The notes: generated by a model not told the origin, from the sequence alone. Counted from the first letter of the stretch, positions 46,096 through 55,325 are shown. The stretch is DNA of 64,000 bases from Microbacterium sp. 4R-513 (GCF_011046485.1 NZ_CP049256.1:248001-312000), one strand, 5' to 3'. Program-made: numbers and translations.

Positions 46096-48935
46096 CGCCC
46101 CTCCTGCCAGTAGTGCCCGACGACGCGGGGAGTGCGCTGCGCCGCGCGACGCGCGCCGGAGGTCGGGATCGCCAGCAGCAGTGCGACGCCGAAGGCCGCG
46201 AGCTGTCCGAACGCGATCCACCCGGCCAATCCGCCGACGGATGCCTCGGCCCGGCCGGCCACGGCGATCGTCACGCGCCAGAGCGAGCCCTTGGGCGTGT
46301 CGCCGACCGCGTCGAGACCGTCGCGCTGGTCGAGCGCGGTCTGCGACGAGAGGCGGAGGGAGCGAGCCGCGTCCGACTCCGGCTCGGCGGCGGGCGCGAG
46401 CAGGACGAACCTGATGCCCTCCGCCGCCGCCTGGGCGACGGCATCCCCTGCCGAGGCCGTCACGAGATCGGCGGAGAGGTTCGCGAGCGTCCGGTCGGCC
46501 TTCGTCGGGGAGGTGCGGGTCGCGACGATGGTGGCCTGGCCGCCCAGCGTCTCGCTTCCACCCCAGACGAGGTCGGCGGCGAGCCCGCCGGCGTTCTGAG
46601 GGGTGAGCACGAGCGTCCCGACATCGGGGTCGTCACGCCCCTCGGCGGCGACGTAGGCGGGCAGGGTGCTCTCGGGGCCGTTCGTCAGGAACGTCACCCC
46701 CCGCACGGAAGCCGTGAGCGCGGGCACCGCCAGCACGGCGATGGCCGCGATCACCCCGACCGCGACGAGGCTGCGGACGGTCGCGAGTCGAGGAGCGAGC
46801 CCTGAGTCGAGGGCGACGAGCGCTCCGCCGAGCGCTCCGAGCCACGCGAGGCTCACTCCGGCCCCCGGCCACACCGGCACCGCGAGCGACTCGTCGAATG
46901 CGACCGAGACGGCCGCGGCGGCGAACGCCGTGCCGATGCCGAGCACGGCTACGACGAGCAGCACGACCCCCGACAGCCAGCGCTGCGTCACGGGGGCGAC
47001 CAGGGCGAGCACCGCGATCGGGGCCGCGAGCAGCGGCACCCACCACGTCGGCCCGCCGTCGAGGAACGCGCCCCATCCGCCGGGGTCGGAGGTCGGGAAA
47101 CCGGCGGCGAGGAGCGCCCGGCCGGCCGGGTCGGCCGCGACCTGGGGTCCGGCCCAGGGAACGCCGGGATCGGCGAGGAGCCCCCACGCGTCGCCGGAGC
47201 GCAGCTGATACCAGACGAGCGGCGCGGCGAGCGCGGCCGTCGGGATCACTACCCAGACGAGCTGGGCGACGCCGCGCCCGGCGCGGCGGGCGATCGTGAG
47301 GCTGAGCGCGACGACCCACACCACGGCGAGCGCAGGCGCGAGCGACGGGGCGCACGCCACGACGCCGGCGAGGAGGACGGATGCCGCGCCCGCCGCCACC
47401 CAGGAGCGATGCGCCACCGAGGCGGCGTAGAAGAGCCAGGGCAGCAGCAGATGGGCGATGACGGCCGCGGGCCGGCCCTCGACGAGGGCGGCGAGGAAGG
47501 TCGGCGCCAGTGCCCAGACCGCTCCGCCCGTGATCCGGAGGATGGGCCGGTCGGTGACGCGGGTCGCAGCGAACCAGCCGCCGAGCGCCGCGAGCGGGAG
47601 CGAGAGGATCCACAGGATCACGACGGTCCGCGACGGCTCGAGCGGCCAGAGCGAGCCGAGCACCGCGATGACGGCGGCGAAGGGGTCGGCGGGCCCGACG
47701 GTGTCGAGGCCCAGCGCACGCGCGCCGTACGCGGCATCCGTCCACAGCTGCGCCACGACCGAGCGGAGGGGCTGCAGCGCACCGCCCCCGAGTACCGGCC
47801 ACGCCAGCAGCGCCGTGAACGAAGCGACCGAGACGACCAGAGCGGCGAGGACGAGCCATGCTCCGCCGCCCGCGAAGAACCGCAGCTCGCCGCGCTGGAC
47901 GTCGCCGAGCACCTCGGGACCGTCGTCGAGGCGCTCGCGGAGCTCGGAGCGGCCCACCCGCAGCGGGGCGAGCTGGGCCCACGTGGCCGAGCGCGCGTGC
48001 CGGATGCGCGACCGCGACCGTGCGATCGCCCCGAGACGCACGAGGACGATGGCCGATGCCGCCCACTCCGGGGCGATGAGCCCCGGCTGCTTGCCGACCA
48101 GGAGCACGATCGTGCGCCAGAGCGCCAGCGGAAGGATCGCCAGCCACAGGAACGGCAGCGCGACGGGGTGCGCGTAAGCGAGGCGCCGATGCAGCTGCGA
48201 CGTGCGCTCGGCGATCGCCGTGTGCATCCTCCGTGCGCGCGATGTCGGCGCGGCCGGACCGGCGACGCCGTCGCCCGAGACCGCGACGAGGGCGTTCGGG
48301 ACGAGCGTGACGCGAGACCCGGCGAGGCGCGCCCGGATGCCGAGATCGAGTCCCTCCTCGGCACCGCCGAGGGCGCGATCGAGTCCCTTGAGCTTGTGCC
48401 AGGCATCGCCGCGGACGAGGATGCCTCGGACGTCGGCGCCGAGCACATCCTCGCGGACGTCGTGCTGGCCCTGGTCGAGCTCTCCGTCTGCGAGCCCGAC
48501 GGCCCGACCGACCTGCGTGACACTCATCCCGAGCGACACGATGACCGATCGATCGTCCGCCCGGACGAGCTTCGGGGCGACGAACGCGACCGACGGGGCG
48601 AGCTCGAGCGCACCCGCAAGGCGGGCCAGCGCCTCCGGCTCCGGGGCTGTGTCCTGCGCCAGGAGCCAGACGGCGTCCCCTGCGGCGACGCGACGCGAGG
48701 CGATCGCGGTGGCTTCGGCGAAGCGTGTGCGAGCGGGCGTCGTGATCACAGACTCTGCGGGCGCGGATGCCGCGGCCTCGGCCGCAATGGGATCGTCGCC
48801 GCAGACGACGATCGTGAGGGCGTCGACCGGCCGGGATTGCGCCGAGAGCGCTGCGAGAGTCCGCCGAAGATGGAACGCCGCGGGGGTGCGCCCATCGGGG
48901 CGCACGACGAGGATCGCGTGTACTCGGCCGGGCAT
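46092..48935 (-). CDS. Large membrane glycosyltransferase, family 2
   Basis: 947 residues. The first 250 or so residues are a GT-A/family 2 domain (LRRTLAALSAQSRPVDALTIVV ... VWLLAQDTAPEPEALARL). About a dozen TM helices follow from residue 270, with an extracytoplasmic loop region after residue 720 and a last TM at about 905-925. Acceptor and donor cannot be read from sequence. It is the first gene of a two-gene unit with DUF5719. TAGGCT lies ten bases before the ATG, so the leader would be only a few bases. Confidence 0.82.
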   Translation of the reverse strand: MPGRVHAILVVRPDGRTPAAFHLRRTLAALSAQSRPVDALTIVVCGDDPIAAEAAASAPAESVITTPARTRFAEATAIASRRVAAGDAVWLLAQDTAPEPEALARLAGALELAPSVAFVAPKLVRADDRSVIVSLGMSVTQVGRAVGLADGELDQGQHDVREDVLGADVRGILVRGDAWHKLKGLDRALGGAEEGLDLGIRARLAGSRVTLVPNALVAVSGDGVAGPAAPTSRARRMHTAIAERTSQLHRRLAYAHPVALPFLWLAILPLALWRTIVLLVGKQPGLIAPEWAASAIVLVRLGAIARSRSRIRHARSATWAQLAPLRVGRSELRERLDDGPEVLGDVQRGELRFFAGGGAWLVLAALVVSVASFTALLAWPVLGGGALQPLRSVVAQLWTDAAYGARALGLDTVGPADPFAAVIAVLGSLWPLEPSRTVVILWILSLPLAALGGWFAATRVTDRPILRITGGAVWALAPTFLAALVEGRPAAVIAHLLLPWLFYAASVAHRSWVAAGAASVLLAGVVACAPSLAPALAVVWVVALSLTIARRAGRGVAQLVWVVIPTAALAAPLVWYQLRSGDAWGLLADPGVPWAGPQVAADPAGRALLAAGFPTSDPGGWGAFLDGGPTWWVPLLAAPIAVLALVAPVTQRWLSGVVLLVVAVLGIGTAFAAAAVSVAFDESLAVPVWPGAGVSLAWLGALGGALVALDSGLAPRLATVRSLVAVGVIAAIAVLAVPALTASVRGVTFLTNGPESTLPAYVAAEGRDDPDVGTLVLTPQNAGGLAADLVWGGSETLGGQATIVATRTSPTKADRTLANLSADLVTASAGDAVAQAAAEGIRFVLLAPAAEPESDAARSLRLSSQTALDQRDGLDAVGDTPKGSLWRVTIAVAGRAEASVGGLAGWIAFGQLAAFGVALLLAIPTSGARRAAQRTPRVVGHYWQEGR

Positions 48936-48951
48936 GACGCAGGTCAGCCTA
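48936..48951 (-). promoter_or_regulatory. Putative -10 of the large glycosyltransferase (TAGGCT-N10-ATG)
   Basis: TAGGCT on the minus strand (48946-48951) lies ten bases before the ATG at 48935; leader of a few bases. Confidence 0.45.
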
Positions 48952-49016
48952 GGCGGGCGGCATCCGCGTTCCGGGGTGCACGCTCGGCGCGCCCCCGATC
49001 GCGGACCCGCACCCGG

Positions 49017-49343
49017 TCAGCCGGCGCGACGCTTGAGCTTGCGCCGCTCGCGCTCGCTCAGGCCGCCCCAGATCCCGAAGCGCTCGTCGTTCTGGAGCGC
49101 GTACTCGAGGCATTCGCCCCGCACATCGCACGAGGTGCAGATGCGCTTGGCGTCACGCGTCGAGCCGCCCTTCTCCGGAAAGAAGGCTTCGGGGTCGGTC
49201 TGCGCACACAGCGCATCGGTCTGCCAACCGAGCGGATTCTCGTCTTCGCCCTCGACGGGCCGACGAACCCCTGGCACGCCCAGGTTGACCGGATCGACGA
49301 ACCAATTGTCGGGAACGCCGGAACGGTAATTCGAAACCGTCAT
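49017..49343 (-). CDS. whiB2: WhiB2-type iron-sulfur transcriptional regulator
   Basis: 108 residues. Cluster cysteines at 46, 69, 72 and 78 (CTSC spacing), then GIWGG and a basic RRKLKRRAG end. The N-terminal extension and surrounding genes match WhiB2/WhmD, linked to septation in mycobacteria and WhiB in Streptomyces. The ATG at 49343 has GGGAG upstream; an earlier in-frame ATG would add 17 unlike residues. A perfect 8-bp inverted repeat lies 50 bases upstream. Confidence 0.93.
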   Translation of the reverse strand: MTVSNYRSGVPDNWFVDPVNLGVPGVRRPVEGEDENPLGWQTDALCAQTDPEAFFPEKGGSTRDAKRICTSCDVRGECLEYALQNDERFGIWGGLSERERRKLKRRAG

Positions 49344-49392
49344 CTCGTTCTCCCACCTGCTGAACCCCCCACGCTGGTGTGCGTGTACGAGC

Positions 49393-49410
49393 AATTACAC
49401 CCGTGTAATT
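49393..49410. promoter_or_regulatory. Perfect palindrome AATTACAC-CC-GTGTAATT upstream of whiB2
   Basis: AT-rich 8-bp arms in a very GC-rich context, 50 bases upstream of the whiB2 start, in the 237-bp gap before manA. Half-sites TTACAC/GTGTAA resemble BldD half-sites, but the spacer is one base longer than the usual consensus. A regulator site is inferred. Confidence 0.5.
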
Positions 49411-49561
49411 CGCCCCGGTCAAGTCGCGAACCATAAAGCCTCAGCCCGCGGTTGAGGGTTCACGACGCGCCGACGGCGTGTCACACCCGGATAACGCCTG
49501 GCCCGCGCACGGCGGCCACCGAGTCCCGTCTCAGATCAGGGGTGGTCGCCGCCGGCCGGCT

Positions 49562-49576
49562 CGCTCCGCTGGAGCG
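49562..49576 (-). terminator. Short hairpin after manA
   Basis: CGCTCC-GCT-GGAGCG just downstream of the manA stop on the minus strand; no U-run. Weak candidate. Confidence 0.3.
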
Positions 49577-49580
49577 CCGG

Positions 49581-50741
49581 TCAGCGACCCGGGGTCGCGA
49601 CGAAGAGGTCGCCCGACCCCGTCACCCCGAGGGTCCCCTCGTCGGGCGTCACGAGGACGGCGCAGCCCGGGATGAGGGTCGCCTGGGCGCCGGTCGCGGA
49701 TGCCGTCACCTCGACCTCGCCCGAGGTCACGAGCGCGATCGCGACGCCCTCGAGGGGCACCCGGGTCGCGGCATCCGTCTGCACCTCGGCGTGGCTCAGG
49801 GCGAAGTCGGCGAGGCCCGGCACGCCGAACCGCTCGACGCCGTCGTGCACCTCGGGCTTCAGCACGGGCGGGGGGCCGGGATTCGGATCGAGCACGGCGA
49901 GCAGTTCGGGGACGTCGATGTGCTTCGGCGTGAGTCCCCCGCGCAGGACGTTGTCGCTCGCGGCCATGAGCTCGACGCCGAGCCCCTGCACGTAGGCGTG
50001 CAGCACGCCTGCAGCGACGAACAGCGCCTCGCCCCGCTGCAGCACGACGAGGTTCATGAGCAGTGCGACGACGACGCCCGGGTCGCCGGGGTAGGCGGCG
50101 TTCAGGTGGCGCGAGAGCGCGAGCTCCGCGGCGAACTCCGCGTCCTCGGCGCCGGCGGCGGCGGCGACGATCGCGTCGACGTCGGCCTGCGCCGTGCCCG
50201 AGAGGAGCCAGGCGATCGTGTCGCGGAGGGATGCCGCGGCATCCGTCCCCTCCAGACGCTGCGCGAGCGGGCGTCCGGCGTCCCCGAGCAGCGCGATGAG
50301 ACGGCGCGTCGCGTCCAGTTCGCGCAGCCCCGCCAGAGCGGTGAAGGTCTCGCTCACGGCGACGATGAGCTCCGGCTTGTGGTTGTCGTCGCGGTAGGTG
50401 CGCTCGGGGGCGTTGCGGGCGACCCCGGCAGCCTCCTCGCGCGCGAACCCGGCTTCGGCCTGCTGCTTCGACGGGTGCGCCTGGATAGAGAGGGGGGATG
50501 CCGCGGCCAGCACCTTCAGCAGGTACGGCAGCTTCTTCGGCGCACCCGCCGCGGCGCCCTCGTCCGCGAGCCACTCGCCGAGGCTCCGGCCGTCCGGCAC
50601 GATCGCGGGGTCCGCCGGGTGGTCGCCGTACCAGACCTCGGCCTCGGGCCTGCCGCTCGGCGCGCGCCCCTCCAGGTCTGCGATGAGGGTCGTGGACCCC
50701 CAGGCGTAGTCGCGCGGCTCGTTCACGAGGGAGACCAGCAT
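49581..50741 (-). CDS. manA: Mannose-6-phosphate isomerase, class I
   Basis: 386 residues. Interconverts fructose-6-phosphate and mannose-6-phosphate, the entry to GDP-mannose. Zinc-site motifs IQAHPSKQQAEAGF and DNHKPELIVAV are present, as is GVELMAASDNVLRGGLTPKHIDV with the conserved catalytic Arg. The start is set by TAGGCT six bases upstream. It lies next to whiB2 and divergent from the glycan locus, whose gmd/ColD-like genes need GDP-mannose; no mannose-1-phosphate guanylyltransferase is in the window. Confidence 0.95.
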   Translation of the reverse strand: MLVSLVNEPRDYAWGSTTLIADLEGRAPSGRPEAEVWYGDHPADPAIVPDGRSLGEWLADEGAAAGAPKKLPYLLKVLAAASPLSIQAHPSKQQAEAGFAREEAAGVARNAPERTYRDDNHKPELIVAVSETFTALAGLRELDATRRLIALLGDAGRPLAQRLEGTDAAASLRDTIAWLLSGTAQADVDAIVAAAAGAEDAEFAAELALSRHLNAAYPGDPGVVVALLMNLVVLQRGEALFVAAGVLHAYVQGLGVELMAASDNVLRGGLTPKHIDVPELLAVLDPNPGPPPVLKPEVHDGVERFGVPGLADFALSHAEVQTDAATRVPLEGVAIALVTSGEVEVTASATGAQATLIPGCAVLVTPDEGTLGVTGSGDLFVATPGR

Positions 50742-50753
50742 GTCCTCAGCCTA
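50742..50753 (-). promoter_or_regulatory. Putative leaderless -10 of manA (TAGGCT-N6-ATG)
   Basis: TAGGCT on the minus strand (50748-50753) lies six bases before the ATG at 50741. Confidence 0.6.
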
Positions 50754-50768
50754 ACCGCGGCGCCGGGG

Positions 50769-50783
50769 TACCCTTTGTGAACG
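50769..50783 (+). promoter_or_regulatory. Putative -10 of the first ligase gene (TACCCT-N9-ATG)
   Basis: TACCCT (50769-50774) lies nine bases before the ATG at 50784, back to back with the manA promoter in a 42-bp gap. Confidence 0.4.
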
Positions 50784-52187
50784 ATGGCGGTCCACACGAA
50801 GCACCCGGCGTCGGCGCCGCCGGAGGCCCCGGTCCGCGAGAAGACGGGGCACCTGATGCTGCGCGCCTGGTGCATCTTCGTGCTCTTCACCGCCCTCAGC
50901 GGCGTGGCGTGGGTGCTCGCCTTCGGCGAGGCGGTGGCTGCAGCCGTCGCCATCGGCGGAGGCGCGGTCTCGCTCCTCCTCTGGTTCCTGATCCGCCCGC
51001 CTGTGCAGTGGCGCAGACTGCCGCTCTTCTCCCTGGCATACGTCGTCTGGGCGGGCCTGTCGATCATCTGGTCGGCATGGCCGCAGACGAGCGCGCTCAC
51101 GTGGCTGCTGCTCATCATCACGACCGTGCAGGGCTTCTTCGTGGGGAGCGTCCTGACGTGGCGCGAAGTCGTGCGCGCGATCGCATCGGCGCTCAAGTGG
51201 GTCGTCGCGCTCTCGTTCCTGTTCGAGCTCTTCGTCTCGGTCTTCATCGGGCACGCCGTCATGCCGGGCTTCCAGCCGCCTCCGGAAGGTCACGTCGACC
51301 CGATCGTCTACTGGTCCCGCAACAACCTCATCGACGGCGGCCGCATCCAGGGCATCGTCGGCAACGCCAACCTCCTCGGACCCCTGTGCCTGCTCGCGAT
51401 CATCGTGTTCGGCATCCGTCTCGCCTCAGGCGCCCCCCGGCGCGTGCTGCTGTGGATCTGGATCGGTCTCGCGGCGTATCTCATGATCCGCGCCGGCTCG
51501 GCGACCGCCTATGTCGCCGCCGCTGGCGTCGCCGTGGTGCTCGCGACGGTCCTGCTCATGCGCCGCACGCGGCGACCCGGTGAGCGGACCCCGTACTACG
51601 TCGCCTATGCGGTCGTGGGAGTGGGCGGTCTCATCGCACTGTGGTTCTTCCGCGCGCAGCTCTTCTCGCTCGTCGGGCGCGAATCCGACCTCACCGGCCG
51701 CGAGGGGATCTGGGAGGTCGTGCTCGCGAAGGCGTGGGAGCGCCCCTGGACAGGGTGGGGCTTCGCGACGCCCTGGAACCCCGCAGACCCCGCGTTCGAC
51801 GGCTGGATCGTCGACCACGGCCAGACCGTCATGCAGGCGCACAACATGTGGGTCGACGTCTTCCTGCAGCTCGGCATCATCGGCGTCGCCATCCTCGCCC
51901 TCACGTATCTCGCCTTCGTCTGGCGCGCCTGGTTCTTCGCCGTCGACCGGCCGCGCTGGGATCTCCGCGACGATCGCCCCTATTCGGCGCTGTCCCTTCT
52001 GCCCACGCTCGTCGGCGCGATCCTCCTCGTGCAGGGCGTCTCGGAGTCGAGCCCGCTCCTCCTGTGGGGCTGGATGTTCGTCGTCATGTTCAGCTTCAAG
52101 ATCAAGCAGTCCCCGCACATCGGCGTCGGTCCGGCCGAGCAGACGCTCGCCATCGAGCGCGGCGAGCTGACGAAGCAGGCCCCGTGA
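50784..52187 (+). CDS. O-antigen ligase/polymerase (Wzy_C) family membrane protein, copy 1
   Basis: 467 residues with about 11 TM helices. The Wzy_C features are GIVGNANLLGPLCLLA in the first half and AHNMWVDVFLQLGIIGV before the last helices, with a large extracytoplasmic loop between. These proteins polymerise or ligate polysaccharide units on the outer face of the membrane. The stop overlaps the GTG of a second family member (GTGA), so the two are made together. The acceptor in this Gram-positive envelope is unknown. Confidence 0.85.
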   Translation: MAVHTKHPASAPPEAPVREKTGHLMLRAWCIFVLFTALSGVAWVLAFGEAVAAAVAIGGGAVSLLLWFLIRPPVQWRRLPLFSLAYVVWAGLSIIWSAWPQTSALTWLLLIITTVQGFFVGSVLTWREVVRAIASALKWVVALSFLFELFVSVFIGHAVMPGFQPPPEGHVDPIVYWSRNNLIDGGRIQGIVGNANLLGPLCLLAIIVFGIRLASGAPRRVLLWIWIGLAAYLMIRAGSATAYVAAAGVAVVLATVLLMRRTRRPGERTPYYVAYAVVGVGGLIALWFFRAQLFSLVGRESDLTGREGIWEVVLAKAWERPWTGWGFATPWNPADPAFDGWIVDHGQTVMQAHNMWVDVFLQLGIIGVAILALTYLAFVWRAWFFAVDRPRWDLRDDRPYSALSLLPTLVGAILLVQGVSESSPLLLWGWMFVVMFSFKIKQSPHIGVGPAEQTLAIERGELTKQAP

Positions 52188-53503
52188 GCGACCCGGGCGC
52201 GGGGCGCGGACTCGGCGGTCTGCTCGCCTCGGCGGCCCTCGCGCGCGCCTTCACGCTCACCGTGTTCGGCGCGGTGTTCGGTGCCGTCGCGATCGAGCGG
52301 ATCGCGGGCATCGTGACCTACGCCACGATCGTCGTCGGCCTGTGCGTCGTCGCTATCGCGATGCTCGCGGCCCGCCGCCGTGAGATCTCGTTCCTCCGGC
52401 TCGTCCCGACGACGCTCGTCCTGTTCGTCGGCTGGGCCTTCGCGAGCATCTTCTGGAGTTCGGACTCGACCCGCAGCTTCTGGGGCTGGGTCACGCTCGT
52501 CGGTGTGGCTCTGCTGGCCGTGACCATCGGACACGTCAGAGACACCCTCCAGACCGTTCGCGCGCTGGGCGATGTCATGCGCGTCGTGCTGAGCATCTCG
52601 CTGGGCCTCGAGATCCTGTCCGGCATCCTCCTCGACATGCCGCTGCGCTTCCTCGGCATCGAGGGCGACATCGCCTCGCTGGGTCCGATCCAGGGCGTCT
52701 TCGGCACGAGGAACCTTCTCGGCTTCGCCGCGGTCCTCGCCCTCATCACCTTCCTCGTGGAGTACCGCACCCAGTCCGTGCGGCCCGGCGTCTCGCTCTT
52801 CTCCGTCGTGCTCGGCGGCGTCGTCGCCGTGCTGTCGGACTCCCCCACCGTCGTCGTCCTGGCGGCCTCCGTCGGCGTCGCGGCGGGGGCGCTCGCGATC
52901 GTGCGCCATGCGACGCCTCAGAACCGCACGACCCTGCAGTGGATCTTCGGCAGCATCCTCGCGGTCGGTCTCGTCGCGGCGTACATCGCGAGGCATCCGA
53001 TCATCGCGTGGATCGGCGCGGGCAGCGACTTCTCGACCCGCGCGAACCTCTGGGCGAGCATCCTGGTCTACCAGCGCATGAAGCCCGTGCAGGGCTGGGG
53101 GTGGTTCGGCCCCTGGGCCGAGGGCGAGCTGCCGTTCTGGGCGGTCAACTTCTCGGCGGGCCAGACGCACGCCTCTGCCCTCAACGCCTACTTCGACGTG
53201 CTCCTGCAACTGGGCTGGGTCGGCCTCGTGCTCTTCCTCGTGTTCGGCGGGTTCGCGTTCATCCGCGCCTGGCTCGTGGCGAGCGAGCGCCGTTCGATCA
53301 TCTACGCGTGGACCCCTCTGATCCTCGTCGCTCTGCTCGTCGACTCGATGTTCGAGAGCTTCACGCTGTCGGGGTTCGGCTGGCTGCTGCTCGTCCTCTG
53401 CGCCGTCCGGGCCGGTCAGTCCCGGTCGTGGCGGGATCGATTCGACGGCGTCGAGGACGGCGAGCCGGAGCTTCCGCACGTGGATGGCACCTCGCACCGG
53501 TGA
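52184..53503 (+). CDS. O-antigen ligase/polymerase (Wzy_C) family membrane protein, copy 2
   Basis: 439 residues with about ten TM helices. It matches the preceding gene in outline: GVFGTRNLLGFAAVLALITF in the first half and THASALNAYFDVLLQLGWVG before the C-terminal helices. The GTG at 52184 overlaps the upstream stop by four bases. The two copies are clearly diverged (different loop sequence), so they may act on different repeat units or as polymerase and ligase. The tail is acidic and cytoplasmic. Confidence 0.85.
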   Translation: MSDPGAGRGLGGLLASAALARAFTLTVFGAVFGAVAIERIAGIVTYATIVVGLCVVAIAMLAARRREISFLRLVPTTLVLFVGWAFASIFWSSDSTRSFWGWVTLVGVALLAVTIGHVRDTLQTVRALGDVMRVVLSISLGLEILSGILLDMPLRFLGIEGDIASLGPIQGVFGTRNLLGFAAVLALITFLVEYRTQSVRPGVSLFSVVLGGVVAVLSDSPTVVVLAASVGVAAGALAIVRHATPQNRTTLQWIFGSILAVGLVAAYIARHPIIAWIGAGSDFSTRANLWASILVYQRMKPVQGWGWFGPWAEGELPFWAVNFSAGQTHASALNAYFDVLLQLGWVGLVLFLVFGGFAFIRAWLVASERRSIIYAWTPLILVALLVDSMFESFTLSGFGWLLLVLCAVRAGQSRSWRDRFDGVEDGEPELPHVDGTSHR

Positions 53504-53532
53504 GGGCGCAGGCTTCTCGGAGCCGTGCACGG

Positions 53533-53547
53533 TAGGCTTTGCGCGCC
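53533..53547 (+). promoter_or_regulatory. Putative -10 of the GlfT1-like gene (TAGGCT-N9-ATG)
   Basis: TAGGCT (53533-53538) lies nine bases before the ATG at 53548; leader of a few bases at most. Confidence 0.45.
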
Positions 53548-54564
53548 ATGCCTCTTGCCTCTGACACCCCCGCAGCCTCCATGACGACGACTCCGTTCGA
53601 CCCCACCACAGCGACGATCGCGATCGTGACGTACAACCGTTCGGGGCTCCTCACCCGCCTGCTCGAGTCGATCATCCGGATGGACCCGAAGCCCGGTCAC
53701 ATCGTCATCATCGACAACGCGTCGACCGACGGCACCACGGAGGTGGTCGAGTCCTTCCGTGAGCGCCTCGCCCCCAGCGAGCTCGTCTACCGCCGCCTCG
53801 AGACCAACACGGGCGGGTCCGGGGGCTTCAGCGAGGGCATGCGTACCGCGTACGAGCTGGGCTCGACGTGGATCTGGCTCATGGACGACGACGTCGAGGT
53901 CATCCCCGACGGGCTGGCCAAGATGGGCAAGTGGGCGCCGCGCTTCAAGAGCATCCAGGGCCGCCGGTACGACTACGACGGCAGCGAGTTCTACTGGCAG
54001 TACCGCGTGGCCGAGCCTCTCGGCATCCCGATCCCGTTCGCTCCCTCCGGCTTCGACGAGTCGGGGTTCAAGGAGATGAACTCGGGATGCTTCGAGGGCA
54101 TGTTCATCCACCGCGACATCGTGACCCAGATCGGCCTGCCCGACCCGCGCTTCTTCATCTACTGGGACGACCAGCTCTACGGCTGGCTCGCCTCGCGCAA
54201 GACCACCTCGGTCATCGTGGATGAGTTCGTGCTCCGCCGCACGCGCGAGATCAAGCAGTGGGACATGGGCATCCGCCACATGAACGCCTCGAGCGACGCG
54301 TACCGGTACTACATCATGCGCAACCGCGCGATCATCAAGCACTACTACCGCTCGCTGGGCGTCTACCGGCGCGTGCCTTTCGCTCTCGGCACGGCGCTCA
54401 CGTTCGCCAAGGAGCTCATCCGCCTCGTCTTCGTCGAGCGCAAGCTCCGCGGCACGAGCAATCTCTTCCGCGGTCTTCGCGACGGCGGCAAGATCTCGCG
54501 CGACCGGTCGTGGCGGCCCATGCCGCCCCTCGTCGCGGGAACGGCCGATCAGCCGACGGGATAG
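53548..54564 (+). CDS. Family 2 glycosyltransferase, GlfT1-like
   Basis: 338 residues. A GT-A fold: ATIAIVTYNRSGLLTRLLES at the start, the GGSGGFSEGM loop, and the metal-binding WIWLMDDDVEV (DDD at about residues 113-115). A second conserved stretch RFFIYWDDQLYGW carries the probable catalytic acid. The pattern resembles the galactofuranosyltransferase GlfT1 (Rv3782), which also lies beside an RfbD/RfbE-type ABC exporter, as here. Donor specificity is inferred. It ends convergently with wzt, overlapping by 16 bases. Confidence 0.85.
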   Translation: MPLASDTPAASMTTTPFDPTTATIAIVTYNRSGLLTRLLESIIRMDPKPGHIVIIDNASTDGTTEVVESFRERLAPSELVYRRLETNTGGSGGFSEGMRTAYELGSTWIWLMDDDVEVIPDGLAKMGKWAPRFKSIQGRRYDYDGSEFYWQYRVAEPLGIPIPFAPSGFDESGFKEMNSGCFEGMFIHRDIVTQIGLPDPRFFIYWDDQLYGWLASRKTTSVIVDEFVLRRTREIKQWDMGIRHMNASSDAYRYYIMRNRAIIKHYYRSLGVYRRVPFALGTALTFAKELIRLVFVERKLRGTSNLFRGLRDGGKISRDRSWRPMPPLVAGTADQPTG

Positions 54565-55325
54565 TCGGCGTTGTAGCGGTCCAGCACCTCGCCGAGCGAG
54601 GCATCCAGAGCAAGACGCCCCTTGTCGAGGTAGAGGCCGCGCGTGCAGAAGCGGCGCAGGTCGCGCTCGTTGTGGCTGACGAAGAACAGCGTGCGGCCGT
54701 CGGCGAGCAGCTCGTCGATGCGCGCGTAGCACTTCTCGCGGAAGGCCTTGTCGCCGACCGCGAGAACCTCGTCGACGAGCAGCACCGGCTCGTCGAGCTG
54801 GGACACGACCGAGAACGCCAGGCGGACCTTCATGCCGTTCGAGAGGTGCTTATAGGGCGTGTCGACGAAGTCGGCGATCTCGGCGAAGTCGATGATCCCG
54901 TCGAACCGGCGGTTGACCTCGGCCCGCGACATCCCGTGCAGCCCAGCCGTCAGCCGGACGTTCTCGCGAACCGTGAGGTCGCCGACGAACCCGCCGGTGA
55001 TCTCGATGAGCGGCGCCACTCCCCCGTTGACCCGGACCGTGCCCTCGTCGGAGAGCAGCACTCCGGCGACGAGCTTGAGCAGCGTCGACTTGCCCTGCCC
55101 GTTGCGCCCGACGACCCCGATCGACTCGCCGGGGGCTACCGTGAACGAGACGTCGCGGAGCGCCCAGAACTCGCCCGGGCGCGCGCGCCGCTCGGCGCCG
55201 GCGAACAGGTCCTTGAAGTTCCTGCGGCCGCGCCGATTCCGGCGGAAGCGGACACCGAGGTTCGTCACCTCGATCGCGTGCTCGGACGCGCGGGCAGTCG
55301 TGGAAGCGGTGGATGCCTCTGCCAT
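54549..55325 (-). CDS. wzt: ABC polysaccharide exporter, ATP-binding protein (Wzt/RfbE-like)
   Basis: 258 residues. Walker A GRNGQGKST, signature LSNGMKVRLAF and Walker B VLLVDEVLAVGD are intact. It is the short Wzt form without a C-terminal carbohydrate-binding domain, so export is probably not terminator-sugar dependent. The ATG at 55325 overlaps the permease stop (ATGA). With the permease and the GlfT1-like gene it resembles the mycobacterial galactan exporter set Rv3781-Rv3783. Confidence 0.93.
   Translation of the reverse strand: MAEASTASTTARASEHAIEVTNLGVRFRRNRRGRRNFKDLFAGAERRARPGEFWALRDVSFTVAPGESIGVVGRNGQGKSTLLKLVAGVLLSDEGTVRVNGGVAPLIEITGGFVGDLTVRENVRLTAGLHGMSRAEVNRRFDGIIDFAEIADFVDTPYKHLSNGMKVRLAFSVVSQLDEPVLLVDEVLAVGDKAFREKCYARIDELLADGRTLFFVSHNERDLRRFCTRGLYLDKGRLALDASLGEVLDRYNADYPVG

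Noticed and set aside
49393..49410. Exact BldD box
   Set aside because: Half-sites resemble TNACNC/GNGTNA but the spacer is two bases rather than one; kept only as a general palindrome.
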